DNA from: Alcaligenaceae bacterium
Lineage (GTDB): Bacteria; Pseudomonadota; Gammaproteobacteria; Burkholderiales; Burkholderiaceae_B
Assembly (NCBI GenBank): GCA_947378965.1
Contig: CANCMG010000007.1
Span: forward strand, 1 to 64,000
Direction of reading: 5' to 3'
Length of the DNA stretch: 64,000 nt
The translations under genes were made by a program, and so were the position numbers. Positions 50,252-58,718 of the stretch are shown here, piece after piece; within the stretch, counting starts at the first letter, position 1; each line of letters begins with the position of its first letter. Below the pieces are notes generated by a model. It did no database searches, was not told the DNA's origin, and was given only the letters and a program-made list of their open reading frames with translations.

Positions 50252-51391
50252 ATGAAAAGTTTGTTGAACAAAAAGTGCGGTGTAGTGGCCGCTCTAATTG
50301 CTACGGTGTTGTTGTTGAGTGGTTGTAATAGTTTGCGGTCTGTCATGAGCGGTGATGACGCCATTGATTACAAAAGCGTGGTTCGCACCGATCCGCTCAG
50401 TATTCCGCCTGATTTGACACAGGCTTCAAACGACCCACGCTATCGATCGCCTACCGCAGGCACCACAACCTTCTCGCAATATCAGCAGGCGCAAACTAGC
50501 GGCAGGGGCGTGCCCAATGCTGCCCAGTCTGGCGTGCTGCCAACCCGCAGTGACATGCGTGTGATGCGTGATGGTGAACTGCGTTGGCTGACTGTTGATA
50601 TGGCGCCCGAAAAAGTGTTCTCGATGACCGCTGACTTTTGGACAGAATCTGGTTTTACGCTTGAGGTCACTGACCCCAAGGCGGGTTTGCTCGTGACGAA
50701 CTGGGCTGAAAATCGCGCAAAAATCCCAGAGAGCTGGCTGCGGCAAGCGTTGGGCTCAATGCTTGACAACCTGTGGGACAGCGGCACACGCGATAAGTTT
50801 CGCACGCGTATCGAGCGGGTAGGCTCGCGCACTGAGGTCTATATTTCGCACCGCCACATGGAAGAGGTCGCTCGAATTAACCAAGCTGAATCCGAGGTGC
50901 GTTGGGCCAACGCCAAAGAAGATCCGGGCTTGAACGCTGCGATGTTGGCTCGGCTGATGGTGTATTTGGGTGAAGATGTTGATGGCGCACGTAAAAAAAT
51001 GGCGCAATCAAATCCTGGTGCACAAGAGCCTAAAGTCAGCGCGCCGTCTGATGACAAGGCCATGTTGGTAGTCGCAGAACCCTTTGATCGCGCTTGGCGC
51101 CGTGTTGGTGTGGCGTTGGATTCGGGTGGTTTCACCGTTGACGATCGTGATCGTTCCACGGGCGATTTCTTCGTGCGTTATGTTGATACCGACACTGGCG
51201 AAAAGCGTGAAGAGCCCAGCTTCTTTAGTCGCTTGTTTGGCGGCAAAGATCCTGCTAAAGCGCCTACGCTGCGTATTCATCTGGTTCAGCAGGATAACCA
51301 GACGCAAATTACGGTGCTTGATGCGCAGGGCGTGCGTGACACCAGCGCCACGGCACAGCGCTTACTGAGTGTGTTGAGCAGCAAGATGTAA
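50252..51391 (+). CDS. bamC: Outer membrane protein assembly factor BamC (NlpB)
   Basis: A 379-residue lipoprotein of the BAM complex that inserts beta-barrel proteins into the outer membrane. The lipobox is LLLSGC (Cys25 by count), followed by the unstructured BamD-binding segment (DYKSVVRTDPLSIPPDLTQ, with the conserved D-Y-K) and two helix-grip domains (ELRWLTVDMAPEKVFSM; MLVVAEPFDRAWRRVGVALD). The gene directly follows dapA and ends at a strong terminator. Confidence 0.95.
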   Translation: MKSLLNKKCGVVAALIATVLLLSGCNSLRSVMSGDDAIDYKSVVRTDPLSIPPDLTQASNDPRYRSPTAGTTTFSQYQQAQTSGRGVPNAAQSGVLPTRSDMRVMRDGELRWLTVDMAPEKVFSMTADFWTESGFTLEVTDPKAGLLVTNWAENRAKIPESWLRQALGSMLDNLWDSGTRDKFRTRIERVGSRTEVYISHRHMEEVARINQAESEVRWANAKEDPGLNAAMLARLMVYLGEDVDGARKKMAQSNPGAQEPKVSAPSDDKAMLVVAEPFDRAWRRVGVALDSGGFTVDDRDRSTGDFFVRYVDTDTGEKREEPSFFSRLFGGKDPAKAPTLRIHLVQQDNQTQITVLDAQGVRDTSATAQRLLSVLSSKM

Positions 51392-51410
51392 GGTCGTTCA
51401 TTCGCTAGAC

Positions 51411-51443
51411 AAAAAACGACGGTCTTGGCCGTCGTTTTTTTTT
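51411..51443 (+). terminator. Terminator of dapA-bamC
   Basis: AAAAAACGACGG and CCGTCGTTTTTT form a 12-bp stem with a 6-nt loop followed by additional T residues. Flanking A tract makes it possibly bidirectional. Confidence 0.95.
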
Positions 51444-51575
51444 AAACATTTGATAAAGGGCACGCACTCGCCGTTTGCCGACTTTTTGTGCGACTTACGC
51501 CAACAGACATGTTGACTTACCTGAGACGGTGCATGTTTACGCATGACACGCACGCACCCTTTTGTTGCAGCGGCA

Positions 51576-51592
51576 TGTACCAAAATGGTGCA
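51576..51592. promoter_or_regulatory. NtrC-like binding site upstream of ureD
   Basis: TGTACCAAAATGGTGCA matches the NtrC dyad TGCACC-N5-GGTGCA at 11 of 12 arm positions. It centres about 128 bp upstream of ureD, in a typical enhancer position. Control of urease by nitrogen limitation is plausible. Confidence 0.6.
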
Positions 51593-51712
51593 TTTTTTAT
51601 TTTTTGCGATTACGCCTGCTGTTGCCAAACAATTCTCTTTGCATCTCGTTCAAAGATTCGTCATGATGGTGTTTTAATTGAATAACAAACAACTATCTAC
51701 TTTGTGTGATTG

Positions 51713-52609
51713 ATGCATCCCGGTGATCAGCGACATTGGTCTAGTGATTCAGACCCCTCAGGCCACTCTGCGGTTGAGTCGGCGCTCGCGTCCTGGACAG
51801 CACGTCTTGCGCTTGACTTCAACTTAGATCCTCATCAGCCTCAACTTAAGACTCGGCTCAATCATCAGCACCTTGGGCCCTTGCGAATTCAAAAAGCCTT
51901 GTACCCAGAAGGTGCTTCACCTTGTCACGCGATCATCGTGCACCCGCCCGGCGGTATCGCGGGCGGTGATCGACTTGAAGTATTGATCAATAGTCAGCCA
52001 GGTAGCCATGGTTTGGTCACCACGCCCTCTGCAGCAAAGTGGTACGGCGCAAATGCTTCGCTCGAGGCTTCGCAATTGATCGATATTGACTTGCAGGGTG
52101 CCTTCGAGTGGTTGCCACAAGAAACCATTGTGTTCAATCGTGCGCGTGTGCGTTCTGATATTGATATCAGGGTGGGTAAGCATGGGGCAATGTTAGGTTG
52201 GGATCACCTCATCTTTGGTCGCCAAGCCTCTGGCGAATCTTTCGCTGAAGGTCACTTTCGCCAATCGCTAAACATCCACATTGAGGGGCAGCTGGTTTGG
52301 CACGACCGCTTGGCCTTGGTGGGCGATGACGCGTTGTTTGCCTCGCCAATCGGCCTGCGCGGGTATTACAGCTGCGCAACGCTATGGGCGATTTTGCCCG
52401 TGTCTAAAACGTTTACCGAAGCAACCATGCAAACCTTGCGCGAGCAGTCTGCGCAGTTGGCCTGGACGCTTCTTCACCCTCGCTTATTGGTGGGCCGGCT
52501 GTTAGCCGAACCGCGTCAACTTAAGTTTTTATTACAAGACGCTTGGGCGCAATTGCGCCCGGTCGTGCTTGGTTTGCCAGCTGTCGCGCCACGTTTGTGG
52601 GCGACTTGA
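51713..52609 (+). CDS. ureD: Urease accessory protein UreD
   Basis: UreD binds apo-urease and with UreF and UreG forms the activation complex that carbamylates the active-site Lys and inserts nickel. The 298-residue protein has YPEGASPCHAIIVHPPGGIAGGDRLEV, the core signature of UreD, then VTTPSAAKWYGA and ETIVFNRARV. It is the first gene of ureDABCEFG, the usual order in betaproteobacteria. ATG 51713 directly follows an in-frame TTG; ribosome-binding site is weak. An NtrC-like site lies upstream. Confidence 0.93.
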   Translation: MHPGDQRHWSSDSDPSGHSAVESALASWTARLALDFNLDPHQPQLKTRLNHQHLGPLRIQKALYPEGASPCHAIIVHPPGGIAGGDRLEVLINSQPGSHGLVTTPSAAKWYGANASLEASQLIDIDLQGAFEWLPQETIVFNRARVRSDIDIRVGKHGAMLGWDHLIFGRQASGESFAEGHFRQSLNIHIEGQLVWHDRLALVGDDALFASPIGLRGYYSCATLWAILPVSKTFTEATMQTLREQSAQLAWTLLHPRLLVGRLLAEPRQLKFLLQDAWAQLRPVVLGLPAVAPRLWAT

Positions 52610-52643
52610 TGATTGAGATAATAAAAGTTGTTAAGGAGTAATT

Positions 52644-52946
52644 ATGGATCTGACACCACGCGAAAAAGACAAACTGTTAATTTTTACGGCGAGCTTGCTC
52701 GCCGAGCGTCGCCGAGCACGTGGCCTGAAACTCAATGTGCCCGAAGCGATCGCCATGATTTCAGCGGCCATCATGGAAGGCGCGCGCGACGGCAGAACGG
52801 TCGCTGAACTGATGAGCGAAGGCCGCAATATTTTGACTCGACAAGATGTGATGGAAGGCGTTTCTGAAATGATCCCCGACATTCAAGTCGAGGCGACGTT
52901 TCCGGATGGCACCAAACTTGTCACGGTGCATCAACCTATTCAGTAG
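52644..52946 (+). CDS. ureA: Urease gamma subunit
   Basis: The smallest structural subunit of urease, 100 residues as in the family. It reads [23 protein letters not shown] at the start, with [21 protein letters not shown] and [36 protein letters not shown] lies 7 bp before the ATG. With UreB and UreC it forms the (abc)3 enzyme that hydrolyses urea to ammonia and carbamate. Confidence 0.98.
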   Translation: MDLTPREKDKLLIFTASLLAERRRARGLKLNVPEAIAMISAAIMEGARDGRTVAELMSEGRNILTRQDVMEGVSEMIPDIQVEATFPDGTKLVTVHQPIQ

Positions 52947-52966
52947 TCATTCGCGTTGTTGTTGTT

Positions 52967-52984
52967 CTCGCGTTGAAACGCGAG
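52967..52984 (+). other. Hairpin between ureA and ureB
   Basis: CTCGCG pairs with CGCGAG around TTGAAA (the inner TT/AA could extend the stem), followed by ATTTTA. It lies just before the ureB ribosome-binding site. It could reduce read-through or protect upstream mRNA; the T tract is short for a full terminator. Confidence 0.45.
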
Positions 52985-53001
52985 ATTTTATGGAGAAAAA
53001 G

Positions 53002-53328
53002 ATGAGCACCACAACAATGATTCCGGGCGAGATGATCGTTGCCCCAGGTGAAATTGAAATTAATGTTGGCCGTACCTTGACTAAAGTGCTGGTCGCCAAC
53101 ACCGGCGATCGGCCGGTGCAGATCGGCTCGCACTATCACTTTGCTGAAACCAACGCGGCCCTGCGCTTTGATCGCGCGCAGGCCACTGGGTTTCGCTTAA
53201 ATATACCGGCGGGTACCGCCGTACGTTTCGAGCCAGGTCAAGAACGCGAGGTTGAACTTGTTGCCTTAGCGGGTGATCGGCTGGTGTATGGTTTTAGAGG
53301 TTTGGTAATGGGGGCACTCGACAAATGA
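53002..53328 (+). CDS. ureB: Urease beta subunit
   Basis: Structural subunit of 108 residues: [42 protein letters not shown] and [17 protein letters not shown] are the family blocks. GGAGA lies 6 bp before ATG 53002; an ATG four codons upstream (52990) overlaps that site and is less likely, and the ORF-track start is in the upstream gap. Its stop overlaps the ureC start (ATGA). Confidence 0.97.
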   Translation: MSTTTMIPGEMIVAPGEIEINVGRTLTKVLVANTGDRPVQIGSHYHFAETNAALRFDRAQATGFRLNIPAGTAVRFEPGQEREVELVALAGDRLVYGFRGLVMGALDK

Positions 53329-55037
53329 AGATTTCAAGACAAGCGTACGCTGAGATGTACGGCCCCACCACGGGTGATCGAATTCGCCTGGCCGATACGG
53401 CCTTGTTTGCGATGGTTGAAAAAGATTTCACCATCTATGGCGAAGAGGTGAAGTTTGGTGGCGGCAAGGTGATTCGCGATGGCATGGGTCAGTCGCAGCG
53501 CATGAGTAAAGATTGCGTGGATACCGTGCTGACCAATGCGTTGATCATCGACTACTGGGGCATCGTCAAGGCCGATATCGGCATTAAAAATGGACGTATC
53601 TCGGGTATCGGCAAAGCCGGTAACCCAGATATCCAACCGGGCATCACGATTGTTGTCGGGCCTGCCACTGAAGTGATCGCAGCCGAAGGCATGATCGTCA
53701 CGGCCGGTGGTATCGATAGCCATATCCATTTGATCTGCCCGCAACAAATCGAAGAGGCCTTGAGTTCAGGTGTGACCACCATGATTGGCGGCGGCACGGG
53801 CCCCGCGACCGGCACCTTTGCGACCACCGTCACACCGGGCCCCTGGCATTTGGCGCGCATGCTGCAGGCAATGGAATCCTATCCTATCAATATCGGTTTG
53901 CTGGGCAAGGGTAACGTGTCGGTGCCAGGCCCCTTGCACGAACAGATCGAAGCCGGTGCCGTCGGCTTGAAGTTGCACGAAGACTGGGGCAGTACGCCCG
54001 CTGCAATCGATAATTGCTTAAGCGTGGCTGACGAAACCGATACGCAAGTGGCGATTCACACCGACACCTTGAACGAATCAGGTTTTGTCGAGGCGACGAT
54101 TGAGGCGATTAAAGGGCGTGTGATTCACACTTATCACACTGAAGGTGCGGGCGGTGGCCATGCGCCTGACATCATCCGCATTTGTGGCGAGTCGAATGTG
54201 TTGCCCTCGTCAACCAATCCGACACGGCCGTTCACGATCAACACGCTGGATGAGCATCTTGATATGTTGATGGTGTGCCATCACCTAGATGCCTCAATCG
54301 CCGAAGACATTGCGTTTGCCGAAAGCCGCATTCGCCGCGAGACCATTGCCGCTGAAGATATTTTGCACGATATTGGCGCGTTTTCGATGATCTCGTCAGA
54401 CAGTCAAGCGATGGGGCGTGTGGGCGAAGTGATTATGCGAACCTGGCAGACCGCACACAAAATGCGCGAGCAACGTGGCTCAATGAGCGAGGCAGGTTTT
54501 TCAGATCCGTCAACCAGCGACAATGCGCGTATCAAGCGTTACATCGCCAAGTACACGATCAACCCCGCGATTACGCATGGCATGGCCAAAGAGATCGGGT
54601 CGATCGAGGTGGGTAAGTTTGCCGACTTAGTGTTGTGGCGCCCAGCCTTTTTTGGTGTCAAACCTTCGACTGTGATTAAGGGTGGTCAGATTACGATGGC
54701 CGCAATGGGTGACCCGAACGCGTCTATCCCTACACCACAGCCCGTGCATTTCAGACCACAGTTTGGCGCCGCACAAAGTGCGATTGCGACCAGTTGCATT
54801 ACCTTTATGTCGGGCATTGCGATTGACAAAGGTTTACCAGCTGATTTGGACTTAAAGCGTCACGTTGCCGCGGTGCAGGGCATGCGCAGCTTGACTAAGG
54901 CTGATATGAAGTTAAACGCCGCAACGCCCAAAATCACCGTTAGCCCTGAAAACTACAAAGTTTTTGCGGATGGTGTCTTGCTTGATTGCCCACCGGCTAA
55001 GACTTTGCCTATGGCGCAGCGGTACTTTTTGTTTTAG
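53325..55037 (+). CDS. ureC: Urease alpha (catalytic) subunit
   Basis: The nickel-containing catalytic subunit, 570 residues. All active-site elements are present: nickel ligands His133 and His135 in [14 protein letters not shown], carbamylated Lys216 in [10 protein letters not shown], His ligands in [11 protein letters not shown] and [15 protein letters not shown], the mobile-flap Cys/His in MLMVCHHLD, and the metal Asp in [13 protein letters not shown]. It overlaps ureB by 4 bp. The 173-bp gap to ureE is larger than other gaps in the operon and holds no supported gene. Confidence 0.98.
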   Translation: MKISRQAYAEMYGPTTGDRIRLADTALFAMVEKDFTIYGEEVKFGGGKVIRDGMGQSQRMSKDCVDTVLTNALIIDYWGIVKADIGIKNGRISGIGKAGNPDIQPGITIVVGPATEVIAAEGMIVTAGGIDSHIHLICPQQIEEALSSGVTTMIGGGTGPATGTFATTVTPGPWHLARMLQAMESYPINIGLLGKGNVSVPGPLHEQIEAGAVGLKLHEDWGSTPAAIDNCLSVADETDTQVAIHTDTLNESGFVEATIEAIKGRVIHTYHTEGAGGGHAPDIIRICGESNVLPSSTNPTRPFTINTLDEHLDMLMVCHHLDASIAEDIAFAESRIRRETIAAEDILHDIGAFSMISSDSQAMGRVGEVIMRTWQTAHKMREQRGSMSEAGFSDPSTSDNARIKRYIAKYTINPAITHGMAKEIGSIEVGKFADLVLWRPAFFGVKPSTVIKGGQITMAAMGDPNASIPTPQPVHFRPQFGAAQSAIATSCITFMSGIAIDKGLPADLDLKRHVAAVQGMRSLTKADMKLNAATPKITVSPENYKVFADGVLLDCPPAKTLPMAQRYFLF

Positions 55038-55210
55038 GAAGACTGAACGTCGACTTGCTTGTCTATGACCGATCAAAGTGTCTTTTCAGGTAAATATGTG
55101 ATTCAGGACTCGCTTGAGCTTAGGGCAGCAAAGTTTTTTACATTGGATGGTAGCGATGAGTTTAACGGTTGAAACAGTGCGTTGCTGTGTGGCATTGGTG
55201 AGGGCGTAGC

Positions 55211-55792
55211 ATGGCAATCATGTTAAACGCGCGCCGCGCGCACGATGATCCGCAGTTGCGCAGCGACAGCGCGGCCTGGCCAGAACCCTGGCCTGTGCTT
55301 GAACTGACGCTCGAAGATCGCCAGCGCTGGCGTTTGGCTGCGATGTTGCCCAATGGCCGCGCCGTGGCCGTGATCTTGCCGCGTACCGAGCCTATGCAGC
55401 ATGGTGATGTCTTGTGTGGCGAGCAGGGTGAGCGCGTGGTGGTACAGGCTGCAGTCGAAGAGCTCTTTTGTATTCAGGCGAATAATCCGTTTGAGTTGAT
55501 GCGTATTGTTTATCACCTGGCCAATCGCCACGTGCGAGCCATGCTCACGACAGAGGCGGTCTGGATCCAGCCTGATCCTGTGCTTGCGGAGATGGTGCGG
55601 CGCTTGGGTGGCACGGTAACGGTGGTGCAACAAGCTTTTATCCCTGAGGGGGGGGCCTATGCTGCAGGGCAGGGCGGTGGGCATCAGCACCACCATCATG
55701 CAACTGAGTGTGGTGTTGAAGAACACGACCAAGCCATGGGTAACCTTGGCGAAGAGCTCTCAATCGCCGCGCACGCGCGCGCAAAGTCGTGA
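55211..55792 (+). CDS. ureE: Urease nickel metallochaperone UreE
   Basis: UreE delivers nickel to the UreDFG-urease complex. The 193-residue protein has the N-terminal peptide-binding domain (WRLAAMLPNGRAVAVILPRTEPMQHGDVL), the metal-binding domain with NRHVRAML, and a His-rich tail GGHQHHHHATECGVEEHDQ that can hold extra nickel. Residues in the first 20 positions (ARRAHDDPQLRSDSAAWPE) are longer than in some relatives. The end overlaps ureF (GTGA). Confidence 0.93.
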   Translation: MAIMLNARRAHDDPQLRSDSAAWPEPWPVLELTLEDRQRWRLAAMLPNGRAVAVILPRTEPMQHGDVLCGEQGERVVVQAAVEELFCIQANNPFELMRIVYHLANRHVRAMLTTEAVWIQPDPVLAEMVRRLGGTVTVVQQAFIPEGGAYAAGQGGGHQHHHHATECGVEEHDQAMGNLGEELSIAAHARAKS

Positions 55793-56472
55793 GGAGCCTC
55801 ACTCAAACCCAGTCGTTGCTGGCCGCCTTGCACCTGGCTAGCCCCGCCTTGCCTGTCGGTGGCTTTGCCTACTCTCAGGGTTTAGAGCAGGCGATTGAAG
55901 ATCGTTGGGTCACTCAAGTTGAGCAAGCCTATGTTTGGATTCGCGACGTACTACTCTTGAATTTGGCGCGCCAAGAGCTACCGTTGTGGTTGGCGTGCCA
56001 CCGTGCGGTATTGCAACAGGATTGGTCTGCCTTGGCCACCGCCAATCAAGAGCTTTATGCCCTGCGCGAAACCGCTGAGTTCAGGCTTGAGTCTGTGCAG
56101 ATGGGGCACTCGATGACTAAGTTGTTTGCGCAGTGGCCTCAAGGGGTCGCGCTTAATGCATTATCGATCGAACAATGGACATACCCCGCGTCTTACGCTG
56201 CCTTAGCGGCGATCTCTGGCATAGATGAGACGATGGCCTTGACCGCCTATTTGTGGAGCTGGGTTGAAAACCAAGCGCTCGCGGCGGTCAAGATTATCCC
56301 CTTGGGGCAAATTGATGGGCAGATTTTGCTGCATCGCTTAAAAGGCGATGTCGAACGCGCGACTGAAATTGCGCGTTCTACCGACCCCGCGCATGCAGGT
56401 TCGGCGGCCTTTGGTTTGGCACTTGCAAGCGCCAGACATGAATCGCAATACAGTCGTTTGTTCAGAAGTTAA
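55789..56472 (+). CDS. ureF: Urease accessory protein UreF
   Basis: UreF is an all-helical protein bridging UreD and UreG during activation. The 227-residue product shows ALHLASPALPVGGFAYSQGLEQAIEDRWV, the family signature, then RETAEFRLESVQMGHSM and SAAFGLALASARH-like C-terminal segments. The start is a GTG that overlaps the ureE stop (GTGA), so translation is coupled. Confidence 0.94.
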   Translation: MRSLTQTQSLLAALHLASPALPVGGFAYSQGLEQAIEDRWVTQVEQAYVWIRDVLLLNLARQELPLWLACHRAVLQQDWSALATANQELYALRETAEFRLESVQMGHSMTKLFAQWPQGVALNALSIEQWTYPASYAALAAISGIDETMALTAYLWSWVENQALAAVKIIPLGQIDGQILLHRLKGDVERATEIARSTDPAHAGSAAFGLALASARHESQYSRLFRS

Positions 56473-56507
56473 ATTTTTTGTAGTTGTCACTATTTTAGGA
56501 TTGCACG

Positions 56508-57134
56508 ATGAATGCTTCTACTCAAACAAATCCCCTACGAGTTGGTATTGGTGGCCCCGTTGGCTCAGGCAAAACTACACTCGTTGAAGTTTTATGCAAA
56601 CGCATGCGTGATCAATACAAACTGGCTGTGGTGACCAACGATATCTATACCAAAGAAGACGAGCGTTTGCTGGTGGCTGCCGAAGCCCTGACCGCTGATC
56701 GCATCATGGGTGTTGAAACTGGTGGTTGTCCGCATACAGCGATTCGTGAAGATGCCTCAATTAATCTTGAAGCGATTGATCGCATGCAAAAGCGTTTTCC
56801 TGATTTGGATTTAATTTTTATCGAATCGGGTGGCGATAATTTGGCAGCAACCTTTAGCCCAGATTTATCTGATTTAACAATTTACGTGATCGATGTGGCT
56901 GGCGGCGAAAAAATCCCTCGTAAAGGTGGCCCCGGCATTACGCGTAGCGATTTGTTAGTGATTAACAAAACGGACTTAGCTCCTTACGTGGGGGCCAACC
57001 TGGACGTGATGCGCCACGACACCGCCCGCATGCGCGCAGATCGCCCTTGGGTGATGACAAACCTCAAAACCGGTGATGGTCTAGACGAGGTGATCAAATT
57101 TATCGAGAAGGCAGGGTGCTTGACTGCGAAGTGA
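56508..57134 (+). CDS. ureG: Urease accessory GTPase UreG
   Basis: UreG is the SIMIBI GTPase whose hydrolysis drives nickel insertion. In the 208-residue protein the P-loop is [15 protein letters not shown] (about residues 13-27), the nickel-binding Cys-Pro-His is in [17 protein letters not shown], the switch is [21 protein letters not shown], and the guanine motif is [13 protein letters not shown]. It is the last gene of the urease operon; no nickel transporter follows. Confidence 0.97.
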   Translation: MNASTQTNPLRVGIGGPVGSGKTTLVEVLCKRMRDQYKLAVVTNDIYTKEDERLLVAAEALTADRIMGVETGGCPHTAIREDASINLEAIDRMQKRFPDLDLIFIESGGDNLAATFSPDLSDLTIYVIDVAGGEKIPRKGGPGITRSDLLVINKTDLAPYVGANLDVMRHDTARMRADRPWVMTNLKTGDGLDEVIKFIEKAGCLTAK

Positions 57135-57201
57135 GCTACCACATCGAGCTCATACTTTGCGTTATTTCATTTTGTCTAGCTTCAAGTCAGGAAGTATTAG
57201 T

Positions 57202-57387
57202 ATGAGCAGGATCGTTATACAAAGAAAAAATAGTGTTCCAACGTCAAGTAAAAAGCCTTTGACGAATCGGCAAGGGGAAGTCAAATATTTGTCTCGCTTA
57301 GAACAAGACTCATTCAAACCGGCTGTCGAGGTGTTGTCTGACAGCCTGTTAAAGATCTTAAAGAGAAACTATCGGCGCACCAAATGA
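57202..57387 (+). CDS. Small basic hypothetical protein
   Basis: A 61-residue ORF beginning MSRIVIQRKNSVPTSSKK with AGGAAG about 8 bp upstream of its ATG. It is rich in Lys, Arg and Ser and ends SLLKILKRNYRRTK, suggesting nucleic-acid or ribosome contact, but no family was recognised. It lies 68 bp after ureG and its 3' end overlaps the convergent roxA gene by 19 bp. The ORF-track start 15 codons upstream has no ribosome-binding site. It may be real or chance. Confidence 0.4.
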   Translation: MSRIVIQRKNSVPTSSKKPLTNRQGEVKYLSRLEQDSFKPAVEVLSDSLLKILKRNYRRTK

Positions 57388-58634
57388 ATCCACCCAGCCG
57401 ACAGCCATTCTGTGAGCGTATCAACCGCTTCAGGCGTTAATTTTTGTGCGGCAGGGTCAGCGCCTGATAGTTCGCGAGCGTCGGCCAAAATCTTTAGGCC
57501 TGCTTCGGCGACCACGGGCGCGACCTCTCCATTAATAAACAGGTGCTTGCCGCAGTACAACATGCGTGTGCGGCGATCAAGCGCCCAGTGTGTGAAGGGT
57601 GCGTCTTGATTTTGCGCGACCGCGTTATCAGACTTGCCGTCGCGCATCGTATCGCCATCAATGTCACCATCGCCACTATCGTTACTGTGATCACCATCAT
57701 CACCATAGTCACTATCAAACACCGCCGCCTGATTCGGCTCAGTCAGCCAGCATCCTAAAAATCGCTGTGCCAGTGCTGCATTAAATTGGATCTTAGATAC
57801 CGCTTGCACTGCGGCATCAATCAAGCCGTCTGGGATTTCAGCGGGGTGTGCGCTAGCATGTTGCCCCGCGTCGCGATACAGAGCGTCAAGCTTTGGGCCG
57901 GGTAAGGGTGGCTCGCCGTATGGCCCACTCGCTAGTCCCGCACGCGCCACGATTTGATCCGCGGCGGCTTCGAGCATGCCGCGGGCCAAGGCAGCCTGAT
58001 CGGGTGCCCGAAAGCCGATTGAAATCGTCATGCAATCATTATCAAGTGCCACACCATCGTGCGCCGCCTGTGGTGGTAGGTACAGCATATCGCCAGGATC
58101 TAAAACAAACTCTTCTTCAGGGATAAAGTTTTGTAATATTTTGAGCGATAAGTCAGGGATCAGTGTGAGGTCGCGTTGCTGACTAATTTGCCAACGCCGG
58201 CGACCTTGACCTTGTAATAAAAATACATCGTAGCTATCAAAGTGTGGGCCCACACCGCCGCCTAGGGTCGCCAAGCTGATCATCAAATCATCTAAGCGTG
58301 CATCAGGTACAAAGCGAAACTGATTCATTAAGGCGCAGGCGGCGTCGTCTTGGATATCGACACTTTGCACTAACAGCGACCAGTCGGGCTCTGAAGCCTT
58401 TGGTAAACGCGCAAAGGGGCCCCGATCCATTTGCCATTGACCTTTTTCGCGCCACACCAGGCGCGATTCGACATCATCGCGGCGGCTCATTTTTTTTAGC
58501 GCGGCAGCAGAGACTGGCGGTTTGAAACCGGCAAACGCCTGTCGAATCACTAGCGGCTTTCGCTGCCAGTAAGTTTTCATGAACTGGGTGGGCGTCAAAC
58601 CACCAAGCAAAGCGAGAGGTTTATTTGGATTCAT
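57369..58634 (-). CDS. roxA: JmjC-type ribosomal oxygenase (YcfD/RoxA-like)
   Basis: A 421-residue 2-oxoglutarate/Fe(II) oxygenase; E. coli RoxA (YcfD, 373 residues) hydroxylates an Arg of ribosomal protein L16. Visible parts: TPTQFMKTYWQRKPLVIRQAF at the N-terminus, iron ligands His131 and Asp133 in GPHFDSYDVFLLQGQGRRRW, and the third ligand His192 in MLYLPPQAAHDGVAL. The C-terminal winged-helix part is interrupted near residues 306-333 by an acidic Asp/Gly/Ser run (SDYGDDGDHSNDSGDGDIDG) absent from E. coli, which explains the extra length. It stands alone between the urease operon and mutS, with no clear ribosome-binding site. Confidence 0.88.
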   Translation of the reverse strand: MNPNKPLALLGGLTPTQFMKTYWQRKPLVIRQAFAGFKPPVSAAALKKMSRRDDVESRLVWREKGQWQMDRGPFARLPKASEPDWSLLVQSVDIQDDAACALMNQFRFVPDARLDDLMISLATLGGGVGPHFDSYDVFLLQGQGRRRWQISQQRDLTLIPDLSLKILQNFIPEEEFVLDPGDMLYLPPQAAHDGVALDNDCMTISIGFRAPDQAALARGMLEAAADQIVARAGLASGPYGEPPLPGPKLDALYRDAGQHASAHPAEIPDGLIDAAVQAVSKIQFNAALAQRFLGCWLTEPNQAAVFDSDYGDDGDHSNDSGDGDIDGDTMRDGKSDNAVAQNQDAPFTHWALDRRTRMLYCGKHLFINGEVAPVVAEAGLKILADARELSGADPAAQKLTPEAVDTLTEWLSAGWIHLVRR

Positions 58635-58718
58635 GATGTGTAGCCTGTTCTCAGTGCGTGGTCTGCCGTTCGTATCTGCGCAAGATAGGTGCGTAGCGCA
58701 AATTGAATACGAAGCGAA

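Larger units (their letters stand above)
51392..51712. other. 320-bp intergenic region before the urease operon
   Basis: No coding sequence is supported here. It holds the bamC terminator, an AT-rich stretch, and an NtrC-like dyad about 120 bp before ureD. No sigma-54 -24/-12 element at correct spacing was recognised, and no obvious sigma-70 promoter. Confidence 0.6.

Noticed and set aside
51392-51712. Sigma-54 promoter for the urease operon
   Set aside because: Several GG/GC pairs were tried (for example near 51530 and 51640) but none has the 10-bp spacing between -24 and -12 elements.
55065-55172. 35-codon ORF between ureC and ureE
   Set aside because: No ribosome-binding site and no recognisable family; probably chance in a 173-bp gap.
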